Shown: in pieces, positions 42,932 through 51,623 of the stretch
How the letters are laid out: each line of letters begins with the position of its first letter
How positions within the stretch are numbered: the first letter of the stretch is position 1
Assembly: GCA_964437335.1 (NCBI GenBank)
Contig: CAYTGL010000005.1
Location: 1 to 64,000, forward strand
DNA: 64,000 nucleotides
Direction: 5' to 3'
Origin: JAITWN01 sp964437335
GTDB lineage: Bacteria; Pseudomonadota; Gammaproteobacteria; SZUA-140
Notes under the pieces: generated by a model
The model's input: only the letters and a program-made list of their open reading frames with translations
Told to the model about the DNA's origin: nothing
Database searches by the model: none
Program-made: the position numbers and the translations under genes

Positions 42932-45900
42932 ATGGCCCAGGCTCGCCTCCAGACCACGAATACCCGCCCGCATGGCGCCGACAAACGCGCCTACCCCAGG
43001 ATACCCTTGCGCCTCGCGGCGACCTGCGTCAGCAGCGCCGGCGGCGCGGTGCGCGCCTGTGATATCCACAATTTCTGTGCCGGCGGGCTGTTGCTGAATT
43101 ATGCCTCGGGCGATCGCGGTGATTACCTCCCTGTCGTTGGAGACGTCGTCGAGGTACGGGCGACCTGGCCGGAAGGAGCGTCGGGCCAGTCGGTTCGCTT
43201 CAAGGCGCGTATCATGCGCGCCGATGCGGACAGCGCGGGCGCCGCGCTGATCGATCCGGATCCCGCGGCGCTCAAGACCCTGGTTCGGTGCGCCGAAGCG
43301 CAACGCGGCCAGCGCCGTTCCAGCGCTGGCAAGGGATCGGCGCGGCCGGACAATGCCACTGCGGACGCGCTGATGATGACCTGTCGCGAACGCGTACTTG
43401 GCGCATCGTCACGCCTTGCCGAGGATCTCGTCAATCAACTGGTCGGCGAACTCTCCGGACTCGGACGACAGAGCGGCACTGTCGGCGAACAGCAGGCCAG
43501 AATCGAATTCCTGGGCAGGATCCGCAGCGAGCGCGGCAGCCTTGTCGAACAGTTCCTGGTCGCGGTCGGAGAACGCCTCGGGAACGCGCCCGCGCCTGAT
43601 CCTGCGCCGAAGCAGGAGGCAACGCACGGAGCACTGACCCTGCTCGGAAATGAAGAACTCGAGGAGTGGCTGTCTGTCAGTGAGATCGCCAGTCACGTCG
43701 AATCGAGGCTGGCCGGCCCGCTGACCGACCTCGAATACCGCCTCGGGCACCTGACCGGCAAACCGGTCGATCATCAGAATAATCCCTTCGGGCCCCATGT
43801 ATATGCCGAAGCGTTCCAAGGACTGATCGAATCGCTGCATCCGGTGCGATCAATCCGCCAGACCTGTTTCCAGGTGTTCAAGCTACTGCTGACCGGCTGG
43901 ATGGAGACACTGTGCCGCGACCTTAATGGCTTGCTGATCGAGCGCGGCATCCTGCCGGAGATCAAGCGAAACGTCGTCCGCAGCGACCATGGCCAGCCGC
44001 CGCAGCCGGATAAGCGCAGCAGCCCGTCGTCCGGGATGACCGCTGGCCCGCGCAGTGATCATCCCGCGGTCGGCCGCGACACGCCCCGGGATCGGGATCT
44101 CTATTCGATCGTACAGGATTTGAGGCGTCTGCAGCATCAATACGGCCATCGTGCGATGCCGGAGGAACACACACCTGCCAGTACTGCGGCCGCGGCACGA
44201 ATCATAAGTCCCGACGAGATCATCTCCGCGCTATCGCGCCTCCGGGTCGGCGCGGCAACAGGTTCCAGTGTTGATTCTGCCCCGGGTATGACCAGTCCCG
44301 GCGCTGCGGCGGGCAAGTTGCCGGACCTGCGCGAGCAAATCATGTCCGTGATCGCCGGCGCTGCGAATGGCGGCCAGAACCTGCAGCTCGGAGCGCGGGA
44401 AACCGGCATTATCGACGTCGCCGACACCCTGTTCTCATCGATGCTTCGGGACGGAATGGTCGGTGGCAGCGTACGGGGCTGGCTGCAACGCCTCGAAGCG
44501 CCGCTGGTGAAGCTTGCATTGCATGACGATGCAATCTTCACTGATCGAAGTCATGCGTCCCGCGAGGTCATCAACAAGATCGCTCAGCTGAAACTGCAGG
44601 ATGTCGGCAGCACTGGCAGTAGCACCGCCCTGCAACGTGAAGTCGACAAACTGGTCGACGCGATCGGCGTCGAGGACAGGCCGGATCTCGCCGCCTTCAA
44701 AAAGGCGCTGAAAAAGCTCGATCTCCTGATTCGGGTTCAGAACGAATCATACGCCGAGAATCTCAAAGAAGTTCTCACTTCCTGCGACTCGGAACCACAA
44801 TTCCCGCCCGACACCACCACCGAGGATCTCGCCGAAGAAGACCGTCTGTGGCTGAAGCGGGTCGGCCGCATAAAGGTCGATGACTGGGTGCTGTTCTCCG
44901 GCGATCCATCGAAGCCACAGCGTCTTCGCCTCGCGTGGATCTCCAGAGGCGGGGAGCGCTATGTCTTCGTCAATGTCCTCGGGTTGAAGGCAGCGACCTA
45001 TGATCTCGTCGACCTCGCCCGTTGTTTTACCCGGGGCGAGGCCATGATCATGGACAGCGCGGACGAACCGGCGCTCGATCGCGCGCAATACACAATGTTG
45101 CAGAATCTTCACCGTCAACTGCTGCACGAAACCACCCACGATCAGTTGACCGGCCTGATGAACCGGCAGGAATTCGAACGGCGTCTGCAGCTCGCGCTGG
45201 ATACATCCCGAAACGCCGGTATCCCGCACAGTCTGCTCCATCTCGATCTGGCGCAGTTCAGTGTCATCAACAACACCTGTGGAAATGACACCGGAGACCA
45301 GGTCTTGCGCGAAATTGCGGGCCTGCTGCGGGAATCCGCTGGCAAGAACGCGCAGGTCGCGCGCATCGGATCCGACGAGTTCGGCATAGTGCTCAAAGTG
45401 CACTTCCCCGATGAGCCATTGGCGGTCGCACGACAGCTGATCGATGCAGTCCGTAACTATCGCTATAGATGGCATGACGAGTCGCGCACCGTGTCTGCCG
45501 GGCTTGGCATAGTCAATATAGGTGATTTTACCGGGGTGTCGGCGCTGCTGCAGGCTGCGGAATCGAGCTGTCGCGCTGCACGCAGCCTCGGCATGAATCA
45601 GTTTCAGTTGTACAAGCCCGATGATGCAGCGCTGGCCTCTCGCAACGACACGTTCAAATGGCTGAATCGCATTGACCGCGCGCTGGTCGATGGCACGCTC
45701 GAATTGCGTTGTCAGCGTATCATGCCGATCGACGCGCAGGATGCGCAGGCCAGGCCGCACCACAGCGAGATCCTGCTCGGAATCACCGATGATGACGGCA
45801 CGCTGATTTCACCCCAGCAGTTCATCATTACTGCAGAACACTATCAGCGCATGCCGGCAATCGATCGCTGGGTCGTCAGCACGGTACTCCGCTACATCGT

Positions 45901-46408
45901 CGAGAACCTGGCGCATATGAACGAGCTCGGCGGCTTCGCGATCAATCTCTCGGGCTGCTCACTCAGCGACGAATCCTTCAAGGATTTCATCCGCGAGGAA
46001 ATTGCGAAGACCGGCGCGCCGATGGAATATGTCTGCTTCGAAATCACCGAAACCGCCGGGATCACCAGCTTGTCCGATGCAGCGGATTTCATCATGGAGA
46101 TCAGAAAGACCGGTTGCCGCTTCTCACTCGACGACTTCGGCAGCGGTCACTCTTCTTTTGTGTACCTCAAGAACCTCCCCGTCGACTACCTGAAGATCGA
46201 CGGTGGCTTCGTTCGTGACATGGACAACAATCCTGCCGACTTCGCAGTCGTCAAATCCGTCACCGAGATCGGTCGCTTCATGGGCAAGAAAATCATCGCC
46301 GAAAGCGTCGAAAGCGAGGCCGTCCTTGCACAATTGCGCGAGATTGGCGTCGACTATGTGCAGGGTTACGCGATCGAGCGTCCGATCCGCCTGCGCGACC
46401 TGATCTAG
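42932..46408 (+). CDS. PilZ-DUF1631-GGDEF-EAL signalling protein (degenerate GSDEF)
   Basis: 1158-aa cytoplasmic protein. N-terminal PilZ-like domain about 18-125 (KRAYPRIPLRLAATC). DUF1631-like helical region about 150-720, ending in a beta-rich segment with WVLFSGDPSKPQRLRLAWIS. GGDEF domain about 735-885 starting THDQLTGLMNRQEFERRL; its signature is RIGSDEF (811-817), so the second Gly is Ser, and no RxxD inhibitory site precedes it. EAL domain about 900-1158 with Glu946 (SEILLG), INLSG, EITETAG, LDDFGSGHSSF, LKIDGGF, ESVES and VQGYAIERP. I infer an active c-di-GMP phosphodiesterase with a regulatory or weak cyclase domain. Confidence 0.92.
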   Translation: MAQARLQTTNTRPHGADKRAYPRIPLRLAATCVSSAGGAVRACDIHNFCAGGLLLNYASGDRGDYLPVVGDVVEVRATWPEGASGQSVRFKARIMRADADSAGAALIDPDPAALKTLVRCAEAQRGQRRSSAGKGSARPDNATADALMMTCRERVLGASSRLAEDLVNQLVGELSGLGRQSGTVGEQQARIEFLGRIRSERGSLVEQFLVAVGERLGNAPAPDPAPKQEATHGALTLLGNEELEEWLSVSEIASHVESRLAGPLTDLEYRLGHLTGKPVDHQNNPFGPHVYAEAFQGLIESLHPVRSIRQTCFQVFKLLLTGWMETLCRDLNGLLIERGILPEIKRNVVRSDHGQPPQPDKRSSPSSGMTAGPRSDHPAVGRDTPRDRDLYSIVQDLRRLQHQYGHRAMPEEHTPASTAAAARIISPDEIISALSRLRVGAATGSSVDSAPGMTSPGAAAGKLPDLREQIMSVIAGAANGGQNLQLGARETGIIDVADTLFSSMLRDGMVGGSVRGWLQRLEAPLVKLALHDDAIFTDRSHASREVINKIAQLKLQDVGSTGSSTALQREVDKLVDAIGVEDRPDLAAFKKALKKLDLLIRVQNESYAENLKEVLTSCDSEPQFPPDTTTEDLAEEDRLWLKRVGRIKVDDWVLFSGDPSKPQRLRLAWISRGGERYVFVNVLGLKAATYDLVDLARCFTRGEAMIMDSADEPALDRAQYTMLQNLHRQLLHETTHDQLTGLMNRQEFERRLQLALDTSRNAGIPHSLLHLDLAQFSVINNTCGNDTGDQVLREIAGLLRESAGKNAQVARIGSDEFGIVLKVHFPDEPLAVARQLIDAVRNYRYRWHDESRTVSAGLGIVNIGDFTGVSALLQAAESSCRAARSLGMNQFQLYKPDDAALASRNDTFKWLNRIDRALVDGTLELRCQRIMPIDAQDAQARPHHSEILLGITDDDGTLISPQQFIITAEHYQRMPAIDRWVVSTVLRYIVENLAHMNELGGFAINLSGCSLSDESFKDFIREEIAKTGAPMEYVCFEITETAGITSLSDAADFIMEIRKTGCRFSLDDFGSGHSSFVYLKNLPVDYLKIDGGFVRDMDNNPADFAVVKSVTEIGRFMGKKIIAESVESEAVLAQLREIGVDYVQGYAIERPIRLRDLI

Positions 46409-46433
46409 CCGCCCTTCCCCGCGAATCGCCGGT

Positions 46434-47390
46434 TTAGCGACAGCTGTTGCTGGCAAACTTCCTTATTGCGTATTCGGCCCGCGCCCTGGGCGGGTCGGCG
46501 CGCGACCCGAGCGACTCGATATGGCGCAGGCGCGGCAACAGCCCGCAACCGTTCGCGATCTGGATCGCAAGGCCGGGCCGCGCATTGAGCTCAAGCAGCG
46601 CGGGTCCATGATGCTGGTCGAGCACGATGTCGGCGCCGATATAGCCCAGGCCGGTCATCTCATAGCATTGTGCGGCCAATGTCAGCAGCGATGGCCAGTC
46701 CGGCGTCGACAACTCGTTCAGCGGCTTGCCGGTGTCCGGGTGTACCTGCACCCGGCGGCCGAACTGCACCGCGTGAATGCTGTTGCCGGTCGCGATATCG
46801 AGTCCGACGCCGATTGCGCCCTGATGCAGGTTCGCCTTGCCATCAGAAACATGGGTCGACAGGCGCAGCATCGCCATTACCGGGTAACCCTTGAACACGA
46901 TGATGCGGATATCGGGGATGCCTTCGTGGGAATAGCCGTAGAAATGAGGATTGAGACGGATCAGATTCTCGATGATCGCGGTGTCCGGCTTGCCGGCGAG
47001 CGAGTACAGACCAGCCAGAATGTTCGACAGGTGACGTCGAATATCGTCTATGCCGATCTCCTTGCCGGAGGTCTTGATGTAGCTTTGCCCGCGCCGGCCG
47101 GTAATAATGAGAATCCCCTTGCCGCCCGATCCCCGGGCGGGCTTGATCGCGAATCCGTCCAACTCCTCGAGCCGGTTGTCGATCCCGCGTATCTCGTGCT
47201 GCTGACGGATAACGAACTTGAGCGATGGCGTCGACAGGCCGTGCTCGTGCGCGAGCAGTTTGGTCTTGAGCTTGTCGTCGACCAGCGGATAATGCCTGCG
47301 GTCATTGTATTTGCCGATGAAATCGATGTTGCGGCAGTTCATGCCCATGATGCCCTGCTTCTTCAGGCGCAGGGGATTGATCAATATCAC
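46434..47390 (-). CDS. RimK-related ATP-grasp ligase (alpha-L-glutamate ligase-like)
   Basis: 318-aa ATP-grasp protein related to RimK-type amidoligases that add glutamate or similar residues to a peptide or protein. Visible: YNDRRHYPLVDDKLKTKLLA, GFAIKPARGSGGKGILIITG (nucleotide-binding loop), IPDIRIIVFKGYPVMAMLRL, HQGAIGVGLDIATG, and the metal-binding LELNARPGLAIQIAN. The start is GTG at 47390, overlapping the upstream membrane-protein stop as GTGA. It is the third gene of a retropepsin / 7TM / ligase cassette. The substrate is unknown. Confidence 0.9.
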   Translation of the reverse strand: MILINPLRLKKQGIMGMNCRNIDFIGKYNDRRHYPLVDDKLKTKLLAHEHGLSTPSLKFVIRQQHEIRGIDNRLEELDGFAIKPARGSGGKGILIITGRRGQSYIKTSGKEIGIDDIRRHLSNILAGLYSLAGKPDTAIIENLIRLNPHFYGYSHEGIPDIRIIVFKGYPVMAMLRLSTHVSDGKANLHQGAIGVGLDIATGNSIHAVQFGRRVQVHPDTGKPLNELSTPDWPSLLTLAAQCYEMTGLGYIGADIVLDQHHGPALLELNARPGLAIQIANGCGLLPRLRHIESLGSRADPPRARAEYAIRKFASNSCR

Positions 47391-48901
47391 CGGGATTGCT
47401 CCCTGACGTCGCGGAAGCGGCGCAGCTCGAGCAGACGATAGCCGGTGTATTGTCCCATCAGCATGATCAGCGCTATCAGCACCAGGTGCAATTCCGGGAA
47501 ATTGAAGCTCAGATGGCCGGCCAGGGGGTGCTGCATCAGCAAATAGGCGAGGATTGCGACGAGCAGACTACCGCTGCCCTGCACCAACACCTCACGCGGC
47601 CCTTCTTCCTCCCACAGGATCGACATACGCTCGATGGTCCAGGCGATGATGATGATCGGGAAGAATGCGACTGTCATGCCGGTGTTGAAACCGAGCTGGT
47701 AGCCTAGCAGGCTCATCATCGCGATGATAAAGATCACGATCACGATAATAGTCGCGATTCGCGCGACCAGCAGAAGATTGAGATAGCTCAGATAGCTGCG
47801 CAGCAGCAGTCCCATTGCGACAATCGCGATGAAATTGATCAGCCCCGGGATCAGTGAGGTCTGCAGGAACGCCAGCGAGATCAGCACTGGCATGAATGTA
47901 CCCGAGGTGCGCACACCGACCATGATGCGCATGAACACGGTCACCAGCGCACCGATCGGCAGCAATAGCAGCAGCTTGAACACGCTCTGCTCCTCGATCG
48001 GCAGCCGGTGGATGCTGAACAGGCCAAAGCCGCCCTCGTCGATCTGTGTCTGCGCCAGGTCCAGTGCCGGCACCGACTGGCGAATCATCGAGAAGCTCAC
48101 ATTGGAGCCACTGCCGCCGACCAGGTCGATCAGGGAACGGCCGCCGCGATGCCACAACAGCAGGTTCTCCGGAGTTCCCTGGCGGCCGCTCACCGGGTCG
48201 AACAACACCCAGCGGTCGCCGGCGAAGATCTCGATCACCGGCGTCAGCGTCTGCTTGCGACGCGCATCCTCGAGGAAAAGCCCCATCGACACGCGGGCCG
48301 GGATCTGTGCATGAGTGAGCAGGCGTTCGAGCAGGGTGACACGGCGGTAATTGGCCAGCAAAAGCGCGGCGTTCTGTGACGGACCCACCGTTGAGAGTTC
48401 GCGGATCAGCTCGCGGGTCATGCTCTCTGGTGTGCTCGAGCGCGCTCGCGCGCTCGCGAGCAGTTGTTCGGCCGCCATCGCTTCCGCCGCCTCCCAGAAC
48501 ACCGTGCGATTGACCGACGGAGGCGGGAGATTGACGGGATCGACGGCGTTGCGGTCGGGGATGACCTCGATTTTATAGTACAGTGTCTGCCGGCCCGACG
48601 CCGAGTTCACCGACCATTCGCCACGCCGGATACCGTCGTGCTCGACAATCGAGAATCCATACCCGGGCGAAGCGGTCTGCTCGATGTAGACGCGAAATCC
48701 GGGTGGATCGTCCGGGATGTTCAGGCTCAGCAGCACGGGACCGTCGTTGGCTATAAAATCGACGCGGGCCTCGACCATCCAGATCGGCGTCTGTTCGCCC
48801 GGCAGGAATGGAGTCTGGGTCTGGGCATGACGCAGCCAGGCCACCGCCAGCCCGACAACGATCATCAGCAGGACGAATCCGTAAAAGAGCGGACGCGACA
48901 T
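47387..48901 (-). CDS. Inactive transglutaminase fused to seven transmembrane helices
   Basis: 504-aa membrane protein. One N-terminal helix (FYGFVLLMIVVGLAVAWL) anchors an extracytoplasmic region (about 30-300) that resembles a transglutaminase fold without catalytic Cys-His-Asp (RRVTLLERLLTHAQIPARVS, DRWVLFDPVSGRQGTPEN). About seven hydrophobic helices follow from residue 305 to 490. This is the known Transglut_i_TM/7TM_transglut architecture, always found beside RimK-like ligases and retropepsin-like proteins. It overlaps the ligase gene by 4 nt and is 4 nt from the protease gene. Confidence 0.9.
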   Translation of the reverse strand: MSRPLFYGFVLLMIVVGLAVAWLRHAQTQTPFLPGEQTPIWMVEARVDFIANDGPVLLSLNIPDDPPGFRVYIEQTASPGYGFSIVEHDGIRRGEWSVNSASGRQTLYYKIEVIPDRNAVDPVNLPPPSVNRTVFWEAAEAMAAEQLLASARARSSTPESMTRELIRELSTVGPSQNAALLLANYRRVTLLERLLTHAQIPARVSMGLFLEDARRKQTLTPVIEIFAGDRWVLFDPVSGRQGTPENLLLWHRGGRSLIDLVGGSGSNVSFSMIRQSVPALDLAQTQIDEGGFGLFSIHRLPIEEQSVFKLLLLLPIGALVTVFMRIMVGVRTSGTFMPVLISLAFLQTSLIPGLINFIAIVAMGLLLRSYLSYLNLLLVARIATIIVIVIFIIAMMSLLGYQLGFNTGMTVAFFPIIIIAWTIERMSILWEEEGPREVLVQGSGSLLVAILAYLLMQHPLAGHLSFNFPELHLVLIALIMLMGQYTGYRLLELRRFRDVREQSR

Positions 48902-48905
48902 CGGG

Positions 48906-49691
48906 TCAGTCGGATTTCACTGGCGGCGAAGTCCGCGGCGGCGCGATATTCGTGCGTCCGACGTCAACGATCATGACATCCTGCAGTACATTGCGCCCGA
49001 TCAGCGCCGGGAAGCTCAGGTGTGAACGATCAGACAGCGTGAATTCCGCGTTCTGCGTAACCTCGCCGATCGTCAGCCCCAACATGACAACCGGCCTGCG
49101 TTCGGGTTCCGCCGCGGAGGACTGCAGGATGCGTACATGGCGGATGATGCGCCGCTCGATCTCGATCAGTTCGTCTGTTTCCCGGTTAACCAGACTAAAT
49201 CTCACCCAGCGATGGCCATCGCGCTCGAACACCTGCATGGCCCGGGCATCGAGCGATGATGAGTCTGCGCCGGTATCGATGCGCGCCTCGACAAGCAGGC
49301 CCGGCGGCGATAACAGAACTTTTTCAGTAGCGCCGACGACCTGCTTGTCGTCGAACTGGACAGCCGTCCGCACGGGTCTCGACCGATCAACCTCTTCCTC
49401 GTCCGGTTCGTGGCATTGCGGAACCGGCGATGGATCGCATGACAAGCGCGAGAATTCCTCGACCATCGTCTGCATCAGCGCGGCCGTCGAGAATCGCTGT
49501 TCCATTGAAAGCTGTTCGCGGGTCCTCAGTTGCTGATGCTCGAGCGTTGAAAAGCGGACATCCAGGTCGTCGAGTTCGCTCTCAATTCCGCTGACATCAG
49601 CGCGCTCGATAAGATAATGACCGGGGGCGCAGGCCGCCAGGAACAGCAGCAATGCTGCAGTCAGCGGAAACGTCAATGATAGCGGGGCCAC
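48906..49691 (-). CDS. Retropepsin-like lipoprotein (RimB/Zn-protease family)
   Basis: 261-aa predicted lipoprotein: lipobox LFLAAC with Cys21. A short coiled-coil (about 35-85, ESELDDLDVRFSTLEHQQLR) leads to a retropepsin-like domain with EARIDTGADSSSLDAR (catalytic-type Asp about 139) and the second loop FPALIGRNVLQD. This family is annotated as ATP-dependent zinc protease/RimB, although the fold is aspartyl-protease-like. The start is GTG at 49691. It heads the cassette with the 7TM protein and ligase, suggesting periplasmic processing of a ligated product (inference). Confidence 0.88.
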   Translation of the reverse strand: MAPLSLTFPLTAALLLFLAACAPGHYLIERADVSGIESELDDLDVRFSTLEHQQLRTREQLSMEQRFSTAALMQTMVEEFSRLSCDPSPVPQCHEPDEEEVDRSRPVRTAVQFDDKQVVGATEKVLLSPPGLLVEARIDTGADSSSLDARAMQVFERDGHRWVRFSLVNRETDELIEIERRIIRHVRILQSSAAEPERRPVVMLGLTIGEVTQNAEFTLSDRSHLSFPALIGRNVLQDVMIVDVGRTNIAPPRTSPPVKSD

Positions 49692-49800
49692 GTGTTCGTC
49701 CTGAGAATGGTTTGCAGGGCTGCCTTGCCGATTGTTCAGCGTGCAGACCGGCGAGTCGGAAACACGTCAGTATACAGAACTCAGCGGCCTGGGTCAGGCC

Positions 49801-49850
49801 GGTAAGCGCTTGCGCTACCCTTGCGTGGCGGACAGTCGTCGATCGACGAC
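49801..49850. repeat. Two palindromes between a small gene and the retropepsin gene
   Basis: GGTAAGCGC-TT-GCGCTACC (49801-49819, one bulged A) and a perfect 16-nt palindrome GTCGTCGATCGACGAC (49835-49850). They lie in the 196-nt gap upstream of the retropepsin gene on the minus strand, so they could be operators for that cassette or a terminator for the upstream gene. No U-run follows either. Confidence 0.5.
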
Positions 49851-49887
49851 AGTCAGTGAATGAGAGAATGACCGCTCGGACAATACC

Positions 49888-50115
49888 TCATCGTCCGCTC
49901 GTGTCGTTTGAGGCCTGATAATCCGTTATGACGCGCTTGAGTACTTTGTCGGCTTCGCGCCTGCTCAGAAATGGACCGTAGTAACGAGGGCCGCGGACTT
50001 TGAAGAACCATCCGTCCACGGAGTTTTCGGAGGGATCGAGATAAAATAACCGTTCGGTGCGCAGCCAGGTCTGGTGGGCGGGCTGACGCCGGTAATCTCC
50101 GAGATTTGTCGACAT
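49888..50115 (-). CDS. Small conserved protein, DUF6316-like
   Basis: 75-aa soluble protein: TERLFYLDPSENSVDGWFFK, then VRGPRYYGPFLSRREADKVL. The pattern W-F-x-R/K-x-R...GPF-x-S/T-R-x-E-A resembles small gammaproteobacterial proteins grouped as DUF6316. Function unknown. The start is ATG at 50115 behind AGGAAGG at 8 nt; a GTG three codons upstream is possible. It is upstream of the retropepsin cassette on the same strand, separated by 196 nt with two palindromes. Confidence 0.75.
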   Translation of the reverse strand: MSTNLGDYRRQPAHQTWLRTERLFYLDPSENSVDGWFFKVRGPRYYGPFLSRREADKVLKRVITDYQASNDTSGR

Positions 50116-50322
50116 GGCGTTCACCTTCCTGATGATGCCAACAGGCTGAAGCGAGCTCTCGATATGGCTGTATTATCGACGATTCGGCTGCATTCGACCA
50201 GAGTCAGTCGAACACAATTATTCGAAGGATATATTTATTTTTCTACAATCAGACAGTTAATATTAATCAGATCATGCCATTGGATCGTGGCCAGTCTGCA
50301 GATATACGTGATGGGCTGCGGT

Positions 50323-51129
50323 TCAGGCTGGCGGCCGACAGGCGGGGCGCCGGCCCGCCGCCTGCGCCTCACGGTAATACGGGCTGGTACGCCCCACCCC
50401 GTCCTGCAGATTGCGGATGCGGGTGTCATGCGCGGGATGTGTGGACAGAAATTCAGGTCCGCCGCCCCCTGCCCCCGCCATATTGCGCCAAAGCGCGACA
50501 GCCTCGTTCGGATCAAAACCGGCGCGCGCCATTACTTCCTGGCCGATCTCGTCGGCCTCGCTTTCGTGACTTCGGCTGAATGGCAGCAATATACCGACCT
50601 GCGCGCCGAGGCCAATCGCTGCCATCGCTGTCTGGCGATTGGCCTGGTTGCTGGCGGACATCCACGCCTCGATCAGCGCCATCGTCTGCCCCACCGCAAA
50701 GTTTTGTGACACCCGTTCATTGCCGTGACGTGCGAGTACATGGCCAACTTCGTGGCCAAGCACTGCGGCGAGTTGCCCCGGTGTTTTTGCTACCGTCAGC
50801 AAGCCCGTGTATACCCCTATCTTGCCGCCCGGCAACGCGAAGGCATTGACCGCCGGGTCGTCAAACACGACGACCTCCCAGTCAGTGCTCCAGCGCTGTA
50901 CCTCCGGCGTCTCAATGATCATTCGCGCGACGCATTGCACATAGGCGTCGATCGCGCGGTCCTTCACCGCCGGGGTCTCGCCGCGAAGCTGAGTGAAGGC
51001 CTGGGTGCCCATCGTGGCCATCTGGGATTCCGGGACCAGCGTCAACTGCTTGCGCCCGGTCGGTGAAGTCGCGCAGGCCGCAGCGGCGAGCAGGACAGCG
51101 ACGATGACGAGACGGGTGACCAGAGCCAT
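50323..51129 (-). CDS. M48-family metallopeptidase lipoprotein
   Basis: 268-aa zinc peptidase similar to LoiP/YggG-type periplasmic proteases. Lipobox AAAAC with Cys19 in MALVTRLVIVAVLLAAAACA. The zinc motif is HEVGH (about 126-130) with the third ligand Glu in SRSHESEADEIGQEVMARAG. A STHPAHDTRI motif near the C-terminus is typical of the family. The start is ATG at 51129; a longer in-frame version from 51213 lacks a signal sequence at its N-terminus. Likely quality control of outer-membrane proteins. Confidence 0.92.
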   Translation of the reverse strand: MALVTRLVIVAVLLAAAACATSPTGRKQLTLVPESQMATMGTQAFTQLRGETPAVKDRAIDAYVQCVARMIIETPEVQRWSTDWEVVVFDDPAVNAFALPGGKIGVYTGLLTVAKTPGQLAAVLGHEVGHVLARHGNERVSQNFAVGQTMALIEAWMSASNQANRQTAMAAIGLGAQVGILLPFSRSHESEADEIGQEVMARAGFDPNEAVALWRNMAGAGGGGPEFLSTHPAHDTRIRNLQDGVGRTSPYYREAQAAGRRPACRPPA

Positions 51130-51160
51130 CAATTGAATCCATATGTTGCACTGCTGGACG

Positions 51161-51559
51161 CTAGTCCTTGAGCGCGAGAATATAATCAACCAGTTCTTCG
51201 ATATGCGCGTCACTGACCCGGTTCTTCAGCGGCGGCATGCCTTCTGCTGTTTTCCAGTTGATATACTGTCCCTTGCTTCCGTTTCTGACCCGGTCGATCA
51301 GCAGCGCACGCGCGTCCTCACGCGGGGCGTCCTTGTAGCGTTTGGCGATCTCGTTCCATGATGGGCCGAACTTGGAGACGGTGCTGGTATGGCATTCAAG
51401 GCAACCGTTCATATGCGCGAGCGAAAACAGCTTCTGCTCGACGGCAGGATCGCGCTTGCCTGAGGTGGCGCTAAAATCCGAGCGGTCGCACCCCGGCAGC
51501 AACAGTAACGCGGCGAGCGCGGCTGCCGTGGCCATCATTTTCCTGACGTGCATCACCAT
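51161..51559 (-). CDS. Small class I cytochrome c lipoprotein
   Basis: 132-aa monoheme cytochrome. Signal/lipobox region LLLLPGC with Cys24. Heme-binding CLECH at 53-57, preceded by SLAHMNGC, and a probable axial Met in TAEGMPPLKNRVSD (about 108). The C-terminal helix IEELVDYILALKD closes the fold. This is the c551/c5-like pattern of soluble electron carriers. Tandem ATG-GTG-ATG at the start makes the exact initiation codon uncertain by two residues. Confidence 0.9.
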   Translation of the reverse strand: MVMHVRKMMATAAALAALLLLPGCDRSDFSATSGKRDPAVEQKLFSLAHMNGCLECHTSTVSKFGPSWNEIAKRYKDAPREDARALLIDRVRNGSKGQYINWKTAEGMPPLKNRVSDAHIEELVDYILALKD

Positions 51560-51623
51560 CCCCGATAGTGTAATCCATTCTCATGGCCGGATTACAGGGT
51601 CCCGTCAGTGCGACGCACTGTGG

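Noticed and set aside
48430..48465. CTCGAGCGCGCTCGCGCGCTCGCGAG-like repeat
   Set aside because: Low-complexity coding sequence (Ala-Arg-Ser) inside the 7TM gene; no copies elsewhere and no reason to call a functional element.
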